DNA of 64,000 bases from Tridacna crocea (lineage: Eukaryota; Mollusca; Bivalvia; Cardiida; Cardiidae). The notes under the pieces are model-generated. The model was not told the DNA's origin. It searched no databases and saw nothing but the letters and a program-made list of their open reading frames with translations. This document shows positions 27,801-36,800 of the stretch, piece after piece. The stretch's first letter is position 1; each line of letters starts with the position of its first letter. The position numbers were made by a program, and so were the translations under genes. The stretch lies in assembly GCA_943736015.1 (NCBI GenBank), contig OX031061.1, positions 17,617,290 to 17,681,289 of the forward strand, written 5' to 3'.

Positions 27801-30800
27801 TACAATGTTTTCTACCCTTCACAAAACAAATTTCATTTTTTTGAGCAACATCTATTTTGTCATCTGCATAGCTTCGAATTTGGAACAATCTTAAATCTTT
27901 GTTGTTTTGTAAAGAGTTAAACCAGGATTGATTTTTTGAATCTCCAGCATAGTAAATTTCTTTCTGAGTATTGATGATAGTAATTGCTGCAAAGTGGATT
28001 TCTCAGTGACCACTGATCATTGCACAGTGGTTATGTAGAAAAGCAGCAAGTGGTTTGGGAAGACTATTGTGAGAAGAATTCTAAAAGAAAACCTAGAAAA
28101 AAATTGACAGGTGTACTTGCCCCTGCTGCACAGTTGAAATAATGTTGAAATCGTGTTGAACACTGTACAAACAAACGGAGGTTCTTGACTATTTCAGTCC
28201 CAATGGAGATGACAGTCTGTATAAGAGAACATCTTAATTACTGGTACAGTTTAAAGGCATATTATCTAGCCAAGACAATGGCTGATATGCCGTTTCAGGT
28301 ATGTGATAGGATTCTTCTTCTTATAGTCATCAAATTGCAAGAAAATCTTGCAATTCCTTTTGTGGGTAGTTCTGATTGAGGGTGACAGGATTCATTCCTC
28401 TCTCACTGCTGACCGTTGTTACAATAACAGTTATTACACACTACAGCCAGTGGCTTTGAAAGAAGGTTGTGCAGAGTACTGGTGGAGGAAACTTCAGAAA
28501 AGCATGGATAGGTGCACCGGCTGCTGAGATGAAACTGAAAAAAGTGTTGAAAATGGCTTTAACCCTTTACCAAACAATCCCTGGTTTTTACGTCCCTGAG
28601 ACAGATGCCTTTTGAAAACATTGTGAGAAAAGGAGAGAATGCTGGTTACCAGCATTTTCTCCTTTTCCCACAATGTTTTCTACCCTGCTAGAAACAAATT
28701 TCAATTTTTGAGTAACATGTATTTTGTCGTCAGCAAGTACTTTTAATTTGGACCAGTCTAAAATTTTGTTGTTTGGGAAAGGGTTAAACACTAGACAATC
28801 AATCAATCAATTTATCAATCAATGGTAACACAACATAGAACATGAAGTTGTCTCAGATCTACTCTGTCTATTAAGGGCAATTCTAATCAGGGCATTTATC
28901 TCAGCCTTGCTCCAGGACCTTTTTAGCTCACCTGAGCACAACGTGCTCAAGGGGAGCTTTTAGGGTCACTGGGTGTCCGTCCAGCGTCGTCCCTCGTCCG
29001 TCGTCAACAATTCTTTAAACATCAACTCCTCCTAAACAGCTGGGCCAATTTGGACCAAACTTGGCAGGAATATTCCTTGGGAGGTCCTCTTTAAAATTTG
29101 TTCACAGAATTTGATTCCGTCAAAAACTCTGGTTGCCATGGCAACCAAATGGAATTTTTTAGGAAATTCTTTAAAAATCTTCTTCTCTGAAACCGCTGGT
29201 CAGATTTTGAAATTATTTCACAGATATGTTCTCTGGGTGACCCTTTTCAAAAAGTGTTCGTGACATTTTGATCCGTCAAAAATTGTGGCTCTGGTGAATG
29301 GGGGCTACTTGCACTATACAGAAATCAAGGAATTCTTTAAAAATCTTCTCCTCTGAAACCGCTGGTCGGATTTTGAAATAATTTCACAGATATGTTCCTT
29401 GGGTGACCCTTTTCAAAAATTGTTCGTGAAATTTTGATCCGTTTAAAAATGTGGCTCTGGTGAATGGGGGCTACTTGCACTATACAGAAATGAAGGAATT
29501 CTTAAAAAATCTTCTTCTCTGAAACCGCAGGTCAGATTTTGAAATAATTTCACAGAGTTGTTCCTTGGTTGACCCTTTTCAAAGATTGTTCGCGAAATTT
29601 TGATTGGTCAAGAAACGTGGCTCTGGTGAATGGGGGCTACTTGCACTATAGGGAATTGAGGAAATTCTTAAAAATTTTTCTTCTCTGAAATCGCTGGTCA
29701 GATATTGAAATAATTTCTCAGGGATGTTCCTTGGGTGACCTTTTTCAAAAAGTGTTTGCGAAATTTTGATTGGTCAAGAAACATGGCTCTGGTGAATGGG
29801 GGCTACTTGCACTATAGGGAAATGAAGAAATTTTTAAAAATTCTTTTTCTCTGAATGGGCTGGACAGATTTTGAAATGATTTCACGAAGATGATCCTTGG
29901 GTGACCCTTTTAAAAAACTGTTCACAAAATTTTGATCCATCAAGAAACATGGCTCTGGTGAATGGGGGCTACTTGCACTATATGGAAATGAAGAAATTCT
30001 TGAAAATTCTTTTTCTCTGAAACCCCTAGTCAGATTTTAAAATAATTTGACAGAGATGTTCCTTGGGTGATCCTTGCTCTTGTGAATGGGGGCTACTTGC
30101 ACTATATGGACATGACGAAATTCTTGAAAATTCTCTTTCTCTGAAACCCCTGGTCAGATTTTAAAAGAAATTTTCCGAAATGTTCCTTGGGTGACCCTTT
30201 TCAAAACTTGTTTGTAAATTTTGATCCATCAAGAAACATGGCTCTCGTGGATGGGGGATACTTGCTCTTATATAGAAATGAAGAATTCTTAAAAATTCTT
30301 CTTTTTGAAACTGATGGTCAGATTTCGAAATGAATTTTACAGGTGACCTTTTGAAAATTGCTTAGCAAAATTATAAATTTGGTTCCAATGTTTCAATACC
30401 TCAAAAAAAATAGGCTATGGTCATCTCAAAAATTCAGGTGAGCGATCCAGGGCCATCTTGGCCCTCTTGTTATCCTTTCCCAAACATCAAAATTTTAGAC
30501 TGTAGAAAGAGAAGAAAATGCTGATCAACAAGAATGTTCATCTTTTCGTACACTTTTTAGCTCACCTGAGCACAACATGCTCAAGGGGAGCTTTTAGGAT
30601 CACCCGGTGTGCGTCAGTGTGTCGTCCGTTGTCAACAATTCTTCAAACGTCAACTCCTCCTAAACCGCTGGGCCAATTTGGACCAAACTTGGCTGGAATG
30701 TTCCTTGGGAGGTCCTCTTTAAAAATTGTTCACAGAATTTGATTCCATCAAAAACTGGTTGCCATGGTAACGAAATGGAATTTTTTAGGAAATTCTTTAA

Positions 30801-33800
30801 AAATCTTGTTCTCTGAAACCGCTGGCCAGATTTTAAAATAATTTCACACAGATGTTCCTTGGGTGACCCTTTTCAAAAATTGTTCGTGAAATTTTGATCC
30901 GTCAAGAAACATGGCTCTGGTAAATGGGGGCTTCTTGCACTATACAGAAATGAAGAAATTCTTAAAAATTCTTCTTCTCTGAAACCTCTGATCAGATTTT
31001 AAAATAATTTCACAGAGATGTTCCTTGGATGACCCTTTTCAAAAATTGTTCACGAAATTTTGATCTGTCAAGAAACATGGCTCTGGTGAATGGGGGTTTC
31101 TTGCACTATGCAGAAATGAAGAAATTCTTAAAAATTCTTCTTCTCAGAAACCGCTGGCCAGATTTTAAAATAATTTCACAGAGATGTTCCTTTGGTGACC
31201 CTTTTCAAAAACTGTTCGCGAAATTTTGATCTGCAAGAAACATGGCTCTGGTGAATGGGGGCTTCTTGCACTATACAGAAATGAAGAAATTCTCAAAAAT
31301 TCTTCTTCTCTGAAACCGCTGGTCAGATTTTGAAATAATTTCACAGAGATGTTCCTTGGATGACCCTTTTCAAAAATTGTTCGTGAAATTTTGATGGGTC
31401 AAAAAACCTGGATCTGGTGAATGGGGGCTTCTTGCACTATACAGAAATGAAGAAATTCTCAAAAATTCTTCTTCTCTCGAACGGCTGGTCAGATTTTGAA
31501 ATGATTTCACAGAGATGTTCCTTGGATGACCCTTTTCAAAATTTCTTCGTGAAATTTTGATTCATCAAGAAACATGGCTCTGGTGAATGGGGGCTACTTG
31601 CACTATAGGGCAATGAAGAAATTCTTAAAAATTCTTCTCTGAAACGGCTGGTCAGATTTTGGAAAATTTTCACAGAGATATTCCTTGGGTGACCCTTTTC
31701 AAAAATTGTTCGTGAAAGTTTGATTTGTTGAGAAACATTGCTCTGGTGAATGGGGGCTATTTGCACTATATGGAAATGAAGAAATTCTTGAAAATTCTTC
31801 TTCTCTGAAACGGCCGGTCAGATTTGAAAATTGTTTCACTGAAATATTCCTTGAATGACCTTTTTTAGAATTTGTTCACGAAATTTTGATAGGTCAAGAA
31901 TCATGGCTCTGGTGAATGGGGGCTACTTGCACTGTACGAAAATTAAGAAACTCCTAAAAATTCTTCTTTTTTGAAACTGCTGGTCAGATTTTGAAAGGAC
32001 TGTTACAGGTGACCTTTTAAAAATTGCTTGGCAAAATAATGATTTTGTTTCCAGTGTTTCATTACCTTCAAAAAAATAGGCTATGGTCCTCTCAAAAATT
32101 CAGGTGAGCGATCCAGGGCCATCTTGGCCCTCTTGTTTCAATTGCTTAGTTGTATAGGCCATTAAGTCTATTAATTGTTTAGTAAATATTTAAAAAAAAA
32201 ATTTGTATAGCTACTTGTTTTCAAGTTTGGTAATGGTTAGTAGTTGTCAAAAGGTACAATTTAGTGCAACAAAGTGGCTCCTTAACCCTTTACCCTATAA
32301 GGCATTTCTATAGTATCTCTAACTGACCCTAAATACCAGCAAGGATGAAGCTATTTCTTATTTGTACATGACCACTTTTGATAGCATACAAAACATTGTG
32401 GCAAAAGGTGAAATTGCTCGTCACGAGCAATTTCACCTTTTGCTACAATGTTTTCCAAAGGCTCCTGCAAGCAGTGTGTAGAAATGAGTATCTATGGAGT
32501 AAAGGGTTCACTCTTTACAAACCGACAAAATCTTAGACAAGTCCAATTTGAAAGCATTTTCAGACAACAAATAAATGTGACTAAAAAATTGAAACTTGAA
32601 TTTGGAAGAGTAGAAAACATTGTGGGGAAAAATTAAAATATTGGTTACCAGCATTTTTGCCTTTTTCCACATTTTTTTTCAGAAGACTTCTTCCTTGGGG
32701 TCGTTAAAGCCAGGGATTGTTTGATAAAGGGTTAATAAATGAAACTTGCATTCCTTCAATATTATTTCATGATTTTAAATTACATCAGTATGACCACAAG
32801 TGGGGATTGTTTTACACCATGTGGCTTTCAACACGCAAAAAGGGGCATTTGGCTGTTTGTGTAAAGTGCCATTTGGATGAGCCTCTTCAATCTGAGCAGA
32901 CTAATCCGAGATTAGAATCAAATGTTAACACAAAGTGCTGTCTCTGATTAGCATAACCAGACTGTGCAGGCTGATCCGAGACAACGCTTTATGCAATTGC
33001 CCGAAAGCCCCTATTCGTTTGTTGAAGGTTGTGTAGTGTGCAATGAATTTAAAAGCAAAAAAAAAACAGATGTTAGGTTTAAAAATAAAAAAAAAAAAAA
33101 TCTGCTGCTTTGTAATTATTTTATTTCTTCCTTGTTTCTCGCATGTTCTATGATTTTCCTCACAGATTATATTTCCATTGATATACGGAAGTATAGTGTA
33201 CTGGATGACCTCACAGCCGAGTGACTTTATGAGATTTGTCATGTTTCTTACCCTGGCCACACAGACCTCCCTTGTTGCTCAGTCACTGGGTCTCTTAATA
33301 GGAGCTGCCACATCTTTACAGGTAAAATGAATCAGTCTGGAATTAAAGTACATCTTCACTCATTTTCACCCAAATTTTATCCAGATTTTAACCCTTTACC
33401 ATATGATAAAATATTAGACATGTACAAAATGTAAGCATTTGCAGATGACAGTTTCATTGTGGCTCATACGAAATGATTTTTCTGTGATAGGGAAGAAAAC
33501 ATTGTGGGAAAAGGAGAAAATGCTGGTAACCAGCATTTTCTTGTTTTCCCAAAATGTTTTGAAAAGCCTTGTATCCCAGGGGCATTAAATTGGGCATTGT
33601 TTGGTAAAGGGTTAAATCAGTTATTGTTGTCCTTTCTGCTTTTAAATGAGGACAAAGCCCTCGAGTTTTTCTCTCCCTTACACTACATACATATTTGTAA
33701 TTTATTTGTTTCCAAAACTGAGCCATTCTACACAGTTTCAGTTTTTATATTATTTCTAGCTGCAACATTTTATATTATTTCTGGCTGATTCTATACTGGA

Positions 33801-36800
33801 ATCAGCCTGTCTGTTTGTGTGTCCATCCACCCTCGTGTCCGTCTGTGTACAAATAATTGCCTGTTTTTGTCAAAGGGCTGGGGGGGTATTAAGTCACATT
33901 CAGTGACTGCTCTAGTCTTTGTAGTCTACCTGTTATGACAAAATCCTGACTTATAATAACCCTAAGGAATCAGCCCTTTGAAAACAACATGCGAAAGGAA
34001 AAAATGTGGGCAACCAGTATTTTCTCCTTCTTTCTCAGTGTTTTCTATACTCTCATTTTAATTAATTCATTCAACAACATAAAGGTTTTGGAAACATAAT
34101 TTGAAAAGGAGAAAATGCTGGTTATAAGTCAAGGTTGGCAAAAAGCCGGTCAATATGAGTATTGACCGGGCCGGCGGTTTTAACCGGTTAAAACCGGTCA
34201 ATACTGGTCAATAGTGGTCGATTGGTGGTCAATTGAAGTGGTTGATTGGGTCGATTAAATCACTAACATACCTGTCCTGTTTCTAAGCTAGTCTGAAAAG
34301 CTCTCCTAAATCCTGTACTGAAGATATATTACATATTATCATCAGTATCATCTGCTGGTCAACTGAAGAGGTTGGTTGGATTGACCTTCCTCTTTGAACT
34401 TACATGCAGGTCAATTCTTTTCAACCAAAGAACTTTTAAGTTTTATCCATCATCATTCCTTATAGGTTAGATAACCATTTATAGTATTGCATCTTTTCTC
34501 TCTTTCTTTCCCCCTCCCACCACAAATACACTTAGATTTTTAAAAAAATTTGATTATTTAAAAGTTCAAATATAGCTAATTGCAGAAGAAAGTGTCACCC
34601 ATGTGTAAACCATTGTGAAATTAACCTGTCATTAAATCTAAATGCATATTGAGTACCCATAAGGCTGTGACTGATTAACTAAACAATAATTAGGGATACA
34701 TCAATATCTGAAGCATATTCAAGTGTCTATCTACACCTTTACATTGTTGTCAAAACACATTAAAAGGTGTAAAAGTTGCCCCTTTCTATCCCAATGGGAG
34801 TGGCTTAAATTACAAAAGGGACCAATCATGTATCCCTATTGGGGTAGAATACTTGACACCAGGCCTTATTCCTAAAGTGTGAAATACTGACTTATATGCA
34901 ATCAAGTTAATATCTTATCATCAAGCAGTTACTTAAGGTGTCAAAAATGAAACCTAAAGACCTCATTAGGAACTTATATAGAGTTTTGGAAAACTGGCAA
35001 AAGCCAGCTGATAAGTAGCCTTGGCAGGGACAAAACACTCTTTCCACAAAGGTCAGCTCTCATAATGGTGAATTCAATCAAACTTGGAACCGAAAAAAAG
35101 GAAAAAAAAAACAACTATAAATCATCCACTGAATCACATAACTGTCCACTTAAAATGCATCTGACCAGAAAAATTTCTAAATGACCACTACAAATATCCA
35201 ATCGACCAGTATTGACCACTTTGGGAGTATTGACCGGGGCGGTTTTAACCGGTTAAAACCGCTGGTTAAAACCACCCCTGGTTTCGACCGCCCAACCTTG
35301 TTATAAGTGTTTATCATTCTTTTCAAAGAGAAATTAAAAACTTGATATCTTGTCTGCAATACAAAGCATTTGCAAGTAATAATTTAACCCTTTCCCAAAC
35401 AATCCCTGGTTTTCAGGGGTCTGGAATAGTAGCCTTTAGAAAATATGTGGTAAAAGGAGAAAATGCTGGTAACCAGCATTTTCTCCTTTTCCCATAATGT
35501 TTTCTACCCTATCACAGACAGAGATCATCTTTTTCAGCAAGAGTTGAATTGTCGTCTGCAAATGCTTTCAATTTGGTCTAGTCCAAAAGTTTGTGGTTTG
35601 GGAAAGGGTTAAAATAAGTAAAGAGATGTCTTTGAAAGGGGAGAAAATGAGAGAAAAAAAAAGTTGGATGTTTGTGCAGTATTATTTTGATATACACTGG
35701 TTTGCAAAGGCACCTATAGTTGTAAAAATAGACTTTGAGGGTTGATTTCTTTCTTTTCTAGGTTGCTGTGTTTTTGGGACCAATTACAGGCATACCTTTA
35801 TTGTTATTTAGCGGATTTTTTGTGAACTTTGACACGATACCAATCTACCTGCAGTGGCTTTCATATATGTCTTACATTGGGTATGTATTCATGTACATTC
35901 CTAGAGTTTAGTTGGTGAGGGATAGATTCTATTGTAGATACACAAGCCATCTTCAGCTTTAATTCATTACTGAACGACAAAATTTTAGGTTTGTCCAAAT
36001 GGAAAGCATTTGCAGACGACAAATTGAAAGTGACTGAAAATTTGAAATGTGTTTTGTGAAGGGTAGAAAACGTTGTGAGAAAAGGAGAAAATGCTGGTCA
36101 CCAGTATTTTCTCCTTTTCCCCACAATGTTTTCTAAAGGCTTTCTCATGGTCATCACTAGTAGGGATTGTGTAGTAATGGGTTAACAACTAAACTATAGT
36201 AATTTGTTGACAAATTACTTCAAAAAACATCTTTTTGACTCTTTTCCAAATGATAATATTTTAGACTTGCCCAAATTGAAAGCATTTGCAGACAACAAAA
36301 TAAATGTGACTCAAAAATTTAAAATTGACAACAGAAGAGTAGAAAACATTGTGGGAAAAGGAGAAAATGCTGGTTACCAGCATTTTATCCTTTTCCCACA
36401 ATGTTTTCAGAAGGCCTCCCTCTGGGTCGTAAAAACCAGGATTGTTTGGTAAAGGGTTAAATTATGGATTGTAAGCATAAAGTAGAATTAAGTATATACA
36501 TTTAAGTTTTCAATGAGAAAAAAGAAACACACACACACACACACACACAAAAAAAACCCTCTTTACAAGTAGTTTTTTCTTTTACTATTATTGCTTGGTC
36601 CAAGTGCTAGTTGCTGTGAGAAAAATGAAGTATAATATCAGATAAAAAGTAATCAAAAGGTAAAGCAACCTTCTAAATTTTGACCTGCATTTTAACAACT
36701 TAAACTAGAGTAATTTATTTACAAATGACTTTAAAAAACATCTTTTTAAAAATTATGGATTATAAGCATAAAGTAGGATTAAGTATATACATTCAAGTTT

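Noticed and set aside
32925-33260. 111-aa frame on the - strand
   Set aside because: Antisense to ABCG1-like exon j, which is far better supported.
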